Source: Acidobacteriaceae bacterium (GTDB lineage Bacteria; Acidobacteriota; Terriglobia; Terriglobales; Acidobacteriaceae). Taken from it: a DNA stretch of 64,000 nucleotides. Made by a program: the position numbers and the translations under genes. This document shows positions 47,253 to 56,999 of this stretch, in pieces (positions within the stretch are counted from its first letter, which is position 1; each line of letters starts with the position of its first letter). The DNA lies in contig DASZBM010000010.1 of NCBI GenBank assembly GCA_035944135.1, forward strand, positions 620,001 through 684,000, written 5' to 3'. A model generated the notes under the pieces. The model worked only from the letters and a program-made list of their open reading frames with translations, did no database searches and was not told where the DNA came from.

Positions 47253-48029
47253 TCAAAGGTTTGCGGCTGCGTCCTGATCTAGGTAGAGCGTCGCGTCCGA
47301 ATGGCGACGTAGTATCGTCGCAGGGCAATTCGTAGAGATCGGCCCTTCAATCAAGCGCTCTACCGCCGTCGCTTTGCGGGAGCCCACCACCGTCAGCACG
47401 AGTTTGGGCACACGGAACAACGCAGGAATCGTTACAGTGACGGCTACTTCGGGTACCTCCTCCAGTGAATCAAACCATCCCTCGGAGGCCTGTTGCTGTC
47501 TGCAGACAGGGTCAAGACGGACGATTCTCACATCTTGCGGATCATTGAAGTTGGCTTCGTCGGGGTCATTGAACGCAAGATGACCGTTCTCGCCGACGCC
47601 AAGCAGGCAAAGCTGCGGCGCCGTTTTTTGCAAATTCAAAGCATATTGCCGGCAGATCTCGTCGATATTCGGCGCCGTGCCATCGATTTCGTTGAACTCT
47701 TTCAACGTAACCTTTCTAAGGAGATGACGCTGAAGATAGCCTCGAAAGGATGCAGGATGGTCAGCCGGCATGCCGATGTATTCATCCAAGTGGAATCCAA
47801 TCACCTTATTCCACGGCAAGCCCGGGATAGCCGTAAGAGCCTCAAGCGTCTCGATCTGTGAGGACCCGGTCGCAAAGATCACGCCAAACGCGCTGCAAGC
47901 CTTATCGAGGTTGACTAAAGCTTGCGCTGCCTCACGAGCCGCAGCATCGCTGGCGGATTTGAGATCTGCATAAATTTCGATATTCAAGGAATCGGCCTTG
48001 AGCCGTTGAAGCGCAGTAGTGGTCGCCAA
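47253..48029 (-). CDS. nagB: Glucosamine-6-phosphate deaminase (NagB-like)
   Basis: The 258-residue protein has the deaminase/6-phosphogluconolactonase fold. ATGSSQ (about residues 53-58) is the phosphate loop, FHLDEYIGM holds Asp82, and GVGENGHLAFNDP holds His150. It should convert glucosamine-6-phosphate to fructose-6-phosphate and ammonia. Compared with E. coli NagB, the NDGH aspartate is Asn148 and the following Glu is Asp155. This GENGHLAFNDP variant is common in NagB-like proteins of Bacteroidota and Acidobacteriota, so deaminase activity is likely but the subfamily differs. It lies 109 bases downstream of the LacI gene on the same strand. No NagA or NagK is nearby. Confidence 0.85.
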   Translation of the reverse strand: MATTTALQRLKADSLNIEIYADLKSASDAAAREAAQALVNLDKACSAFGVIFATGSSQIETLEALTAIPGLPWNKVIGFHLDEYIGMPADHPASFRGYLQRHLLRKVTLKEFNEIDGTAPNIDEICRQYALNLQKTAPQLCLLGVGENGHLAFNDPDEANFNDPQDVRIVRLDPVCRQQQASEGWFDSLEEVPEVAVTVTIPALFRVPKLVLTVVGSRKATAVERLIEGPISTNCPATILRRHSDATLYLDQDAAANL

Positions 48030-48138
48030 GCGTGTTTTCTCCGGGCAAAGTTTTTTGATGTATCACCCCGCGTTTACTCGCCGCGAAGTCGAAAGTGGGT
48101 ACTGGACACGGGAATGTCTTATCCCCGAATCAGGCGGT

Positions 48139-49230
48139 TCACCGCGTTAAGATTGTTGTGCTATTCGCCACCGCGCCGATCTCCTGAAGCGATTGTGGCT
48201 CGCTGGGTGCACTGCACGAATCTCGCTTCACAAACTCAGTCGGCATGGTGAGACGTCGTGGCTCGATGTCGGGCTTCGCGATGCGCTCCAGAAGCAGCTC
48301 CGCCATGTGCCGCCCCACCTGCTCAGGAAACTCGCGGATCGTAGTCAGCCCAGGGTTTAGCGAGCCGCCCACGGTGTCATTGCATCCGGCCACGCTGATG
48401 TCCTCGGGAATGCGCAGGCCGCGTTCGCGAAGTCCTCTATACACTCCACATGCCGTGGCATCGTTGCCAGCAAAGATCGCCGTTACCGGCTCACCCGTAG
48501 AGAGCAGATACTTCGTTCCGAGATATCCGATCTCCATCTCGTCGCTTGAATCGATGCTGCTCAATCGCGGCTGCAGTCGAACTTCCTCCATGCATCGCCG
48601 ATAGCCTTCGTAATATCGCGCAAACCACGGCAGACGAGTATTGCCCACAAACCAGATCTGTTGATGCCCTAGGTCGACCAGGTAGCGAGTCATCTCCTCG
48701 CCACCCCTCGTTTCTCCGGAAAACACAACGTCATTCTTCAGCTCGGATACTTCGCCAAGGATGTTGTTCCCCAGCACCACATAGCCGATGTCCTTCTGTT
48801 CCAGCAGCTCCAACAGATTCGGAGACGTATTGCCCGCCAAAATCACTCCCCGAACCGCATCCCGCCGATGCAGCACCCTCGGCAAATGCAACTCCTTGGC
48901 GGCGATGTTCAGTGGAGCGTTGAAGGAGCAATAGAGCAGGTCCCATCCGTGCGCGGTGCAATACGTCTCTGCTCCCACAAGAATGCTGGCGTGAAACGGC
49001 GGAAGCGTCGACCGGTTGCTCAAAATGAAGGCCAGCGATCCCGGCCGGTTACGCTGCACTGGGTCAATCTTCAACTTCGCAGCCGTGTCCAGCACCAGCC
49101 GGCGCATCGCAGGATCCACGCGGCTGCTCCCGCTCAACACGCGCGACACAGTGGCCACGCTCACATTCGCCGCAGATGCGATGTCCTTCAGCCCCAGGCT
49201 TCCTTTGCGGACCGTGCGTGTTTCTTTCAT
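48139..49230 (-). CDS. LacI-family transcriptional regulator
   Basis: The 363-residue protein has the LacI headpiece at residues about 12-60 (LGLKDIASAANVSVATVSRVLSGSSRV), a hinge, and a periplasmic-binding-protein-like effector domain with VRGVILAGNTSP, GHQQIWFVGNTRLPW, AIFAGNDATACGVYRGL and GLRIPEDISVAGCNDT. It should bind a palindromic operator and respond to a sugar. It is divergent from receptor 4 across 377 bases and followed by NagB. Palindromes in that gap (GGAAACTTTCC at 49468-49478, and TTTGC/GCAAA around the -35 box) are candidate targets. The AAGAC palindromes at 25310 and 25420 are a more distant possibility. Confidence 0.9.
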   Translation of the reverse strand: MKETRTVRKGSLGLKDIASAANVSVATVSRVLSGSSRVDPAMRRLVLDTAAKLKIDPVQRNRPGSLAFILSNRSTLPPFHASILVGAETYCTAHGWDLLYCSFNAPLNIAAKELHLPRVLHRRDAVRGVILAGNTSPNLLELLEQKDIGYVVLGNNILGEVSELKNDVVFSGETRGGEEMTRYLVDLGHQQIWFVGNTRLPWFARYYEGYRRCMEEVRLQPRLSSIDSSDEMEIGYLGTKYLLSTGEPVTAIFAGNDATACGVYRGLRERGLRIPEDISVAGCNDTVGGSLNPGLTTIREFPEQVGRHMAELLLERIAKPDIEPRRLTMPTEFVKRDSCSAPSEPQSLQEIGAVANSTTILTR

Positions 49231-49607
49231 CTGGACGACTCGCTTCGCATGCGACTTGTGTCTTCCTCACCAAAGAAGATCGAAGTGGGACTGGAGAAAA
49301 CTTACCATCTATGAAAGAAAAAGAAAACAGAATTGACTGCTTCCCGTGCGAACTTCTAGAGCGCAACCACACTCCACCACAGAACACGCCTTCCCCTTTT
49401 CGATTAACCTGCCTGCTATCATATGGATAATCGCCCCTAGCGTCACGGTTAGTGGCATACTCCTCTGGGAAACTTTCCGTGGTAGCTGTGTAAATTTGCT
49501 GTTGACAGCTGCAAAGCAGGCCGATAGGTTATTGTCACATTCTTTTCCAGCTGAGCTGAAGGGACGGGAAGCTCTTCGGCCTTTCACCTGATTCAAGGAG
49601 TTGTGAT
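49231..49607. promoter_or_regulatory. Divergent control region between LacI and receptor 4
   Basis: This 377-base gap has no gene. Toward receptor 4 there is a consensus TTGACA (49502-49507), 17 bases, and TAGGTT (49525-49530). The arms TTTGC (49495-49499) and GCAAA (49511-49515) straddle the -35 box, and GGAAA-C-TTTCC (49468-49478) lies 23 bases upstream. These are typical places for repressor sites. A purine-rich GAAAGAAAAAGAAAA run lies near 49312-49326, upstream of the LacI start. Confidence 0.45.
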
Positions 49608-52600
49608 TTGCCGCAACCACGATTCGTTCTCTCTAGGGCTCTCTCGCGTCGTCACATCGCTGGCACCTTTGCAGTTCTGGGATTAGCTACCTCGGCCGCC
49701 ATGGCGCAGGGATTCGGCAGCATTCAGGGTACGGTCGTCGATCCAAGCGGCGCACTCATATCCGGCGCGAGTGTCGTTGCAACACAGATGAGCACGGGCG
49801 AGTCGCTGACCGTGCCCAGCAACAGCAGTGGGCGGTTCATCTTCCCGCAGTTGCTCCCGATGGAATACTCGGTCCGGGTCACATCTCCAGGCTTCTCCAC
49901 CTACACGCAGAAGGGGATCACACTGCAGGCGGACCAGTCGCTGGTGCTGAATATCCAGCTGAGGCTAGGTTCGGAGAGCAGTAACGTCACCGTCGACGCC
50001 GATGCCGACCAGGTGAATACGACGAACGGTACGCTATCGCAGGTCATCAATCGCGCTCAGGTTGAAGAGCTTCCGCTGAACGGCCGCAACGCTGCTCAGC
50101 TCACAACGCTTGTCGCCGGAGCGGTGACCGGGCCAAATGACGGCGCTGACCAGGGTGTTACGAAGACATTTCCCGTCGTCGCCTCCACCTCTATTAACGG
50201 CTCGCAGATATTCGAGACCAATTACATGCTGGATGGCGGTAACAACGTCGACGAATACACCGACGTGAACGGCCCGTTCCCATTCCCGGATGCTCTTCAG
50301 GAGTTCAGCATTCAGACGAGCAACTACAACGCAGAGTACGGCCAGAACGCCGGCGGCGTAGTGAACATCGTCGTCAAGTCCGGCCAGGAGAAGTACCACG
50401 GCCTGCTCTTTGAGTACGTTCGCAACGGCATCTTTAATGCCGCATCACCCTTCGGCTATGTACAGTCTTCGCAGTACGGCCTCCCCGTGAAGACGGTGGA
50501 CCCGCTCAAGAGAAATCAGTTTGGTGGCACCTTCTCCGGGCCGCTGGCGATCCCGCACCTGTTCAACGCCCGCAAGACATTCTTCATGTTTGGCTATCAG
50601 AAGAGCTTGATCCGCGATGAGACGCCGAATAACTCCTTTGTCCCCACGGATGCAGAGCGGAGCGGCGATTTCTCCGCGCTCCTCACCGTCAACCCGGACA
50701 ACCCCATCGGTTCGGCTGAAAAGATAAAGAATCCGACAACTGGCGCAAAGTATTCCGGCAACCAGGTTAACCCGAGCACGTTCGATCCCGCTGCTGTGGC
50801 ATTGGAGCAGGATCTTCCGCACGCCACCGGCGACGGTCAGGTCTTCTACCAGGTGCCCCTCAAAGAAAACTTCGGTGAATATATCGCTCGCGTAGATCAC
50901 ACGTTCAGCGACAAAGATCAAATGTTTGCGCATTTCTTCTCCGACTCATTTCTCTACGGGGGCTATCTCAACCCTCAAAACCTGCTGACTTACACAGATC
51001 AGTCGACCATCGTCTACCGCAGCTCGCTCCTCTCCGAAACGCATATCTTCACCGCTCACCTGATGAACAACATCACGGTGAACTACATGCAGGAACTCGC
51101 CCAGCGTTATGCGCCGGACAACGCCCCTGACCTCGCCGACTATGGTGTCAACATCTGGCAGCCGGCTCTCAAGGCGATTGAGCGCCTGAAGGTGAAGGGC
51201 TATTTCAGCTTCGGCGCAAACCCCTACGCTCAATTCCAGCGCAACAGTTACAACCTGTCGGACGACATGCACTGGGTGCACGGCAACCATGACTTTGCGT
51301 TCGGCGGACGCATCGAGCTCAGCAAGATAGACAACGGCGGCCCGTATCAGGAGCCCGGTTTGTTCACCTTCAGCAAGCTCGCCGGCGACGGAGCAGCCAG
51401 CTTCCTGCTCGGCGCGGTCTCAACGTTCGTTCAGGGCGCTGGAACGTATACCTCGCTCCGCAACACATTCCCCGGCCTATACGCGCAGGATTCCTGGAAG
51501 GTCTCACGACGTCTCTCGCTCAACTATGGCCTCCGTTACGAGCCATATCTGCCCTGGGCGGAGGCGGATCATCGCGTCGAGATGTTCGATCCCCAGGCCT
51601 ATGCAGCAGGCATTACTTCATCGGTCTATGTCAATGCTCCTCCGGGCCTCCTGTTCCCGGGCGACAAAGGCGTTCCGGAGCAGGGCTATCGCGCGATCTA
51701 CACAGACTTTGAACCGCGCCTTGGCTTCGCACTGGATCTCTTCGGCAACGGCAAGACATCCTTGCGTGGTGGCGCCGGCGTCTTTTACGACACCCGCACC
51801 CAGGCCATCAACGCGTCCAATGCGTCGGGCGTGACACCGTTCGGCGTCTCCTTGCAGCTTACGAATCCCCAGGGACCCTTCTCGAATCCCTACAAGGGCA
51901 TCACCAACCCATTCCCGACCGCAACCCAGCTGCCTTACGACGGCGCATTTCCGGTGCCGGTTCAGGTCTACACCTATAACCCGGTTGGATCTTTACCTCC
52001 CCCGACCACCTATCAGTGGAACCTGAGCGTGGAGCAGTCCCTCACGCAGAATCTATTTGCTCGCCTCGCGTATGTAGGATCGCGCACCACCCATCTGACC
52101 ACCTTCCTGGAAGAGAACCCCGGTCAGGCCAATGCCTCCGGCACCGATGGCCCTCGTCGTTATTCGCAGTACGCGACCATCACCAATCTGAACGACGGCG
52201 CCAATGGAAGCTATAACTCGCTGCAGGCCACGTTGCAGCAACGGCTCTCGCATGGGCTCACATTTATGGCCAACTACACCTGGTCGAAAGCGCTGGATGA
52301 TGGCCCCTACGATTACGGCGACTCGTTGAGCTATGTTTACCCCATCTATTATCCAAACTTCCGCAGTCTGGATCGCGGCCGTTCCAACTTTGACCGTCGC
52401 CACGTCTTTTCAGGCTCGTATGTCTGGAAGCTGCCCAGGCTGAACTCTCAAGCAGCCGCGCTTCGTGCCGTTGTCAACGGATGGGAAACTACAGGCATTG
52501 TGCAGATTCAGTCCGGCGATCCCCTCACGGTGATCTCTTCGGCCGACAGCTCGGATACAGCGATCGGCAGCGATCGCGCTCAATATAACGGCACCGCTCC

Positions 52601-52937
52601 CTATGCAGGCGGCTCCTGCTCCTACTCTGCTGGGCCGTGCCGAGCTTTCCTTAACATCTCCGCATTTTCTGTTCCCGCTTACGGAACCTTCGGCAACGTC
52701 AGTAAAGGTGAGTTCACGGGACCACGTTATGCAAATTGGGACGCCGGTCTTTATCGCGTCTTCCCACTTCACGAGCGAGCAACATTGCAGTTCCGCGCTG
52801 AATACTTCAACCTTCTCAACCACACCAACCTGGCCGACCCGGTCAATGATGTGAATGCATCGGGATTTGGCAACGTCATCAGCAACGGCAGCTACACGCC
52901 GCGCATCGCTCAGTTCTCCCTCAAGCTGGGCTTCTGA
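49608..52937 (+). CDS. Oar-like TonB-dependent receptor 4
   Basis: A TTG start at 49608 is supported by AAGGAG (49595-49600) 7 bases upstream and by the signal peptide that begins there (LSRRHIAGTFAVLGLATSAAMAQ, given only by its ends here). The 1109-residue protein has a carboxypeptidase-regulatory-like domain (about 35-115, GTVVDPSGALISGASVV), a plug with ELPLNGRNAAQLTTLVAGA and MLDGGNNVDEYTDVNGPFPFPDA, and a barrel ending in AQFSLKLGF. Linked GH105 and uronate-carrier genes suggest pectic or other uronate-containing oligosaccharides as ligand. It probably shares an operon with GH105, whose start is 25 bases after this stop. Confidence 0.88.
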   Translation: MPQPRFVLSRALSRRHIAGTFAVLGLATSAAMAQGFGSIQGTVVDPSGALISGASVVATQMSTGESLTVPSNSSGRFIFPQLLPMEYSVRVTSPGFSTYTQKGITLQADQSLVLNIQLRLGSESSNVTVDADADQVNTTNGTLSQVINRAQVEELPLNGRNAAQLTTLVAGAVTGPNDGADQGVTKTFPVVASTSINGSQIFETNYMLDGGNNVDEYTDVNGPFPFPDALQEFSIQTSNYNAEYGQNAGGVVNIVVKSGQEKYHGLLFEYVRNGIFNAASPFGYVQSSQYGLPVKTVDPLKRNQFGGTFSGPLAIPHLFNARKTFFMFGYQKSLIRDETPNNSFVPTDAERSGDFSALLTVNPDNPIGSAEKIKNPTTGAKYSGNQVNPSTFDPAAVALEQDLPHATGDGQVFYQVPLKENFGEYIARVDHTFSDKDQMFAHFFSDSFLYGGYLNPQNLLTYTDQSTIVYRSSLLSETHIFTAHLMNNITVNYMQELAQRYAPDNAPDLADYGVNIWQPALKAIERLKVKGYFSFGANPYAQFQRNSYNLSDDMHWVHGNHDFAFGGRIELSKIDNGGPYQEPGLFTFSKLAGDGAASFLLGAVSTFVQGAGTYTSLRNTFPGLYAQDSWKVSRRLSLNYGLRYEPYLPWAEADHRVEMFDPQAYAAGITSSVYVNAPPGLLFPGDKGVPEQGYRAIYTDFEPRLGFALDLFGNGKTSLRGGAGVFYDTRTQAINASNASGVTPFGVSLQLTNPQGPFSNPYKGITNPFPTATQLPYDGAFPVPVQVYTYNPVGSLPPPTTYQWNLSVEQSLTQNLFARLAYVGSRTTHLTTFLEENPGQANASGTDGPRRYSQYATITNLNDGANGSYNSLQATLQQRLSHGLTFMANYTWSKALDDGPYDYGDSLSYVYPIYYPNFRSLDRGRSNFDRRHVFSGSYVWKLPRLNSQAAALRAVVNGWETTGIVQIQSGDPLTVISSADSSDTAIGSDRAQYNGTAPYAGGSCSYSAGPCRAFLNISAFSVPAYGTFGNVSKGEFTGPRYANWDAGLYRVFPLHERATLQFRAEYFNLLNHTNLADPVNDVNASGFGNVISNGSYTPRIAQFSLKLGF

Positions 52938-52962
52938 CAGGCCCGTTGATGTGTCGAGGAAT

Positions 52963-54183
52963 ATGGTCAACATCAAGCGATACCGCCGTTCCGCAGCAAC
53001 GCTCGCCCTGCTGCTTGCGGCTTTCTACGGAGCCATCCGGTCTGCGGGGGCGCAGAACGGGTCGGTGACCGGCGCGGAGAGATCGCTTCCCAGCGATCTC
53101 TCCGTCGCCGTCGTACAACAGACGATCAAGAACCATCCAACGCCAGCCTCGCTGGGACCGTGGGGCTACACGCGTGGCCTCACCCTCTATGCCATCGAGA
53201 AGGTGTATCAGAGAACGCGTGATCCGCAGTATCTCCATTACATCCAGGCTTGGGCAGATGCTCATGTCAACGCGCAGGGAGAGATCGATCACCCGATCGA
53301 TGCTCTCGACGACATCCAGCCCGGTATGTTGATGCTCTCGCTGTATCGTGACACTCACGAGCCACGCTACAAGCTGGCGGCCGAGAGACTTCGCAAACGA
53401 TTCGACTCCTACCCGCGCACTCGCGATGGTGGGCTCTGGCACGGCGCGGTCACCGATCACACCGATCAGCTATGGCTCGATGGCACCTATATGTCGCTGC
53501 CATTCCTGGTTCAATATGGGGAGCTCTTCGGAGGCCGCAACGCCGCGTGCGACGAAGCCGCTAAGCAGTTGTTGATTTACGCCAGTCATCTCAATGATCC
53601 CAGGACAGGATTGCTCTTCCATGCCTACGACGAATCCGGCACTCAGCCGTGGGCTCAGCCCGGCACGCATCATTCGTCCTTCTTCTGGGGCCGCTCCATG
53701 GGCTGGTACGGTATGGCGCTCATTGAGGTGCTCGACGTAATGCCGAGAAACAATCCTTACCGGCCGAAGCTGATTGCGCTGGTCAACCAATTTGTGGAGG
53801 CGTTTGACCGCTTCCAGGATCCGCAGACCGGTCTCTGGTACAACGTGGTCGACAAGCGCGATCAACCGGGCAACTGGCTCGAATCCTCCGCTTCGTCGAT
53901 GTACATCTACGTCATCTCCAGGGCGGTTCAGCGAGGATATGTTCCGGGCACGTACGAAGCGGTAGCGTGCAAGGGGTATCGCGGCATGCTGACGCAGTTA
54001 ATCGCTCACGCCGACCACGACGTCAGCGTAACGAATATCTGTGCCGGCACTGTCGTAGGAGACCTCTCATACTATCTGGCCCGTCCGCGGAACACCGACG
54101 ACCTTCATGGTATCGGTGCATTTCTCTTAATGAACGAACAGATGCGGAATGCATCGTGCGTCCGGCGCATGCGGGCGCACTGA
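52963..54183 (+). CDS. Secreted GH105 unsaturated rhamnogalacturonyl (uronyl) hydrolase
   Basis: The ATG at 52963 has GAGGA just upstream and begins a signal peptide; the longer frame from 52855 would overlap the receptor gene. The 406-residue protein has the (alpha/alpha)6 barrel with PWGYTRGLTLYAIEKVY, the active-site motif QLWLDGTYMSLPF (Asp173, the YteR-type catalytic Asp) and SFFWGRSMGWYGMALIEVLD. These enzymes hydrate and release the 4,5-unsaturated uronic acid left by polysaccharide lyases. No lyase is seen in this locus, so the lyase product must come from elsewhere or from other organisms. Confidence 0.88.
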   Translation: MVNIKRYRRSAATLALLLAAFYGAIRSAGAQNGSVTGAERSLPSDLSVAVVQQTIKNHPTPASLGPWGYTRGLTLYAIEKVYQRTRDPQYLHYIQAWADAHVNAQGEIDHPIDALDDIQPGMLMLSLYRDTHEPRYKLAAERLRKRFDSYPRTRDGGLWHGAVTDHTDQLWLDGTYMSLPFLVQYGELFGGRNAACDEAAKQLLIYASHLNDPRTGLLFHAYDESGTQPWAQPGTHHSSFFWGRSMGWYGMALIEVLDVMPRNNPYRPKLIALVNQFVEAFDRFQDPQTGLWYNVVDKRDQPGNWLESSASSMYIYVISRAVQRGYVPGTYEAVACKGYRGMLTQLIAHADHDVSVTNICAGTVVGDLSYYLARPRNTDDLHGIGAFLLMNEQMRNASCVRRMRAH

Positions 54184-54216
54184 CCGTATCGCACACAATA
54201 AGTATCGAGGGGCCGT

Positions 54217-55482
54217 ATGTCGAGGAAACAGATTGCACTGTTGTCGGGCATCGTCCTGCTATGTCTTGCGAAGACAGGGAACGCACAGGTTCCGAAGGCC
54301 GATCGTAATCACGAAGCAGACATTCGCTCCGACATGGTCAAGTTCAATCCTCACTACCGTGAGTTCGTCGTGCCGCGGCGAAACGAGCTCAACGCACTGA
54401 CCGCGCAGATCGAATCGCGCGAGGCTGCCGGAGAGAAGGTCACGTGCTCGCACCAAATCGCCATCGAGACTCGATGGCTGCTGGGCTACACGGCAGACTT
54501 CCCACGCATCGACCAGCGCCTCAGCGACCTGAAGGAAAGCTTGGCCCATCCGGAGAGGGAATCGAGAGCGGAGCAGGAAGATCCTCATGACGGCAGTTGG
54601 GGCGGCTGCTACACGGAGTGGTTCGAGCGCCTCGACGCATCCTATGACGTTCTCCAGATGGAAAAGGCCCGAGGCATTGCTCCGAAGTACCGCTTCAGTC
54701 TTCTCGACCGCGTCAATTCGCCTGAAAAGCTCCGTGCCTACTTCGCGTCCATCACCACCTCCGACGTCGCGCGCACCGGCGTCGATCACCGCAAGGAGCT
54801 CAACGCAGCCTTCGTTGATCTCATCCGTCTCATCGTCGCAGGCGATCCTGCAGAATACCCTTGGGACCCGCGATTAAAGCAGGAACTGCTGAACCTCACG
54901 TTCAATCAATACCGCAATCAGCAGACAGGGTGGTGGGGTGAGAGCTACATCCACGACAGCCGGCGCGAGTACGTCGACGATCTCAGCATCACCTTTCACA
55001 TCGTCGTCGCTCTGGACGACGATGTGCCACTGAAGCGCAAAGTGGCGAGAACTCTGTTCGCTCTTCAGGACATGAAGTACCCCGCAGGCTGGAGCGAAAA
55101 TCAGAGCAATCATGACAACATGGATGTCATCGTGCTCATGCGGGCGACCTGGAACGAGATGACCCCTGAACAGCGCGAGCGCGGAGCCGAAATCATCAAC
55201 CGCATGCTGCATTGGTGTCTCACCGAATCGCTGCAGCCGGACGGATCATTCAGGCCCGGCCCCGGCGGCGACGATTCCATCGAAGAAGGCGAGCACTTCG
55301 GTGTCGCCTTCCTCAGCCGCATCGGCTACTTCGACAAATCGAAACGCTTCTGGACCAGCCAGGACTTCCCGGAGGCCGAGACCAACCGCCAGCACATCAT
55401 CCAGTTCATCAAGGCTCATCAGAACACTGGCGCCGCCGGCGGCGCTTATTACTCCAGCGCTCTGCACGAAATCACGCAATAG
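54217..55482 (+). CDS. Secreted alpha-toroid-like protein of unknown function
   Basis: The 421-residue protein has a signal peptide (1-23, ending GNAQ) and an all-helical look. Motifs such as NQQTGWWGES and LQPDGSFRPG resemble the QxxDGSW-type repeats of alpha/alpha-toroid proteins (terpenoid-cyclase-like and some polysaccharide lyases). Conserved-looking acidic and His residues occur in HDGSWGGCYTEWFERLDASYD and NQSNHDNMD, but a catalytic set cannot be assigned. It starts 33 bases after GH105 and precedes a uronate-type carrier, so it may be the missing lyase or a pectin-active helper; that is inference from context only. Confidence 0.6.
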   Translation: MSRKQIALLSGIVLLCLAKTGNAQVPKADRNHEADIRSDMVKFNPHYREFVVPRRNELNALTAQIESREAAGEKVTCSHQIAIETRWLLGYTADFPRIDQRLSDLKESLAHPERESRAEQEDPHDGSWGGCYTEWFERLDASYDVLQMEKARGIAPKYRFSLLDRVNSPEKLRAYFASITTSDVARTGVDHRKELNAAFVDLIRLIVAGDPAEYPWDPRLKQELLNLTFNQYRNQQTGWWGESYIHDSRREYVDDLSITFHIVVALDDDVPLKRKVARTLFALQDMKYPAGWSENQSNHDNMDVIVLMRATWNEMTPEQRERGAEIINRMLHWCLTESLQPDGSFRPGPGGDDSIEEGEHFGVAFLSRIGYFDKSKRFWTSQDFPEAETNRQHIIQFIKAHQNTGAAGGAYYSSALHEITQ

Positions 55483-55517
55483 TTCATCAACTAATCTTCC
55501 AGGCGCACAAGACCACA

Positions 55518-56867
55518 ATGCCACAGTCCGCAGCCACAGCAGGTGAACTCGAGGACTTCGGTCTGCACAAGCGGCCGTCCTCCCGTTCACATTCCCTTCG
55601 CTGGTGGATCTGTGCGCTTCTCTTTGCCTCAACAGTCATCAACTATCTCGACCGTCAATCTCTGGCGCTGCTCGCTCCCAACCTCAAGACCATCTTTCAT
55701 TGGGACAACACTGACTACGCCGATCTCGTGATCGGCTTTCGCATCGCCTACACGCTCGGCCAACTCTTCTGCGGACGATTCCTGGATCGCGTCGGAACTC
55801 GCAAAGGCACATCCATCACCGTCGCATTTTATTCGGCAGCTTCGCTCCTGACGCCTCTCGCCAACGGCTTTGGCGCATTCCTCGGCTTTCGATCCCTGCT
55901 CGGACTCGGGGAGTCTGCCAACTGGCCAGCCGCTACAAAGGCCGTCTCCGAGTGGTTCCCCGCTCAAGAACGCGCTCTTGCCACCGCATTCTTTGACAGT
56001 GGCTCCTCGCTCGGGGGCGCCATCGCTCCCTTTCTGATCTTCTCGATCTACGATCACTGGGGATGGAGACCTGCATTCGTCGTGCCCGGCTTGCTGGGCG
56101 TCGTTTGGCTGTTTCTCTGGCGCCGTTTCTACTACAGCCCAGAGCAGCACCCGCACATTTCACCTGAAGAACTCTCTCTGCTCGAAAACGAGAGGCGGAC
56201 CAGCGGAACGCACGACTCCAGCGAGCGAATCCCACTCAGGGTTCTTCTGCGCCTCAGGCAGACCTGGGGCACCGTTGCGGCGCGCGCTCTCACCGATCCT
56301 GTCTGGTTTTTCATTACCGACTGGTTTCCCATTTACCTGGTCTCGAAAGGGTTCACGCTCAGCAACAGCCTCCTCGCAGTCTGGGTTCCGTTTCTCGCCG
56401 CTGACGCCGGAGCCTATGTCAGCGGAATCCTTTCCGGATGGCTCATTCGCCGCGGATGGCCTGTGTTGCGGGCACGCAAGGTAATCGTCCTGGTTGGCGG
56501 CCTCGGAACGCTCAGCCTGATCTTCACCATCTTTACTCACAATCTGCTGGTGATCACTCTGCTCTTCGCCATCGCGACGTTTACCTACCAGGGCTTCTCA
56601 GTCGTAGCCAACGTCCTGCCCTCCGACCTCTATCAACCCGGAGGAGTGGCCAGCGTCAGCGGCCTCTCAGGCGCCGCCGCCGGCCTCGGCACTATTGTCG
56701 GATTTAAGGCTATCGGCTACTTCACCGATTCCAGAACTGCCGTCGGCACGCACGCGTTTGACCCGATCATGATCGTTTGCGGATTGATCCCGTTCATTGG
56801 AGCGATGGTGGTAATAGTGCTGATCCGCAGTCAACGGACGGCTTCCTCCGCGCTCAAATCTGTCTAA
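55518..56867 (+). CDS. MFS hexuronate-type transporter (ExuT/ACS family)
   Basis: The ATG at 55518 gives 449 residues, the usual size; the frame is open upstream to 55212 but overlaps the preceding gene. About twelve membrane segments are visible. The first carries VINYLDRQSLALLAPNLK and the loop after TM2 has GRFLDRVGTRKG, both hallmarks of the anion:cation symporter branch that holds ExuT, GudP and related carriers. LGLGESANWPAATKAVSEWFPAQERALATAFFDSG also fits, shown here only by its start GLGESANWPAATKAV. It should import a hexuronate or a uronate-derived acid released by GH105. It ends the operon, followed by a 10-bp stem hairpin. Confidence 0.85.
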   Translation: MPQSAATAGELEDFGLHKRPSSRSHSLRWWICALLFASTVINYLDRQSLALLAPNLKTIFHWDNTDYADLVIGFRIAYTLGQLFCGRFLDRVGTRKGTSITVAFYSAASLLTPLANGFGAFLGFRSLLGLGESANWPAATKAVSEWFPAQERALATAFFDSGSSLGGAIAPFLIFSIYDHWGWRPAFVVPGLLGVVWLFLWRRFYYSPEQHPHISPEELSLLENERRTSGTHDSSERIPLRVLLRLRQTWGTVAARALTDPVWFFITDWFPIYLVSKGFTLSNSLLAVWVPFLAADAGAYVSGILSGWLIRRGWPVLRARKVIVLVGGLGTLSLIFTIFTHNLLVITLLFAIATFTYQGFSVVANVLPSDLYQPGGVASVSGLSGAAAGLGTIVGFKAIGYFTDSRTAVGTHAFDPIMIVCGLIPFIGAMVVIVLIRSQRTASSALKSV

Positions 56868-56908
56868 TGTGGAAGGCGTAGCAATCATAATTCGGTTCTG
56901 AGAACTCT

Positions 56909-56942
56909 CTGCAGCGTTGTGTAGTTTCGATAAACGCTGCAG
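56909..56942 (+). terminator. Perfect 10-bp stem hairpin after the uronate operon
   Basis: CTGCAGCGTT (56909-56918) and AACGCTGCAG (56933-56942) pair perfectly around a 14-base loop, 41 bases after the MFS stop. No T-run follows, so it may be a transcript-stabilising or rho-assisted end. Confidence 0.45.
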
Positions 56943-56999
56943 CTCTCGGAATCGCAACAATTCGATGAGTATTAGCCCTTATGGCTAAAGAAAGAGAAT

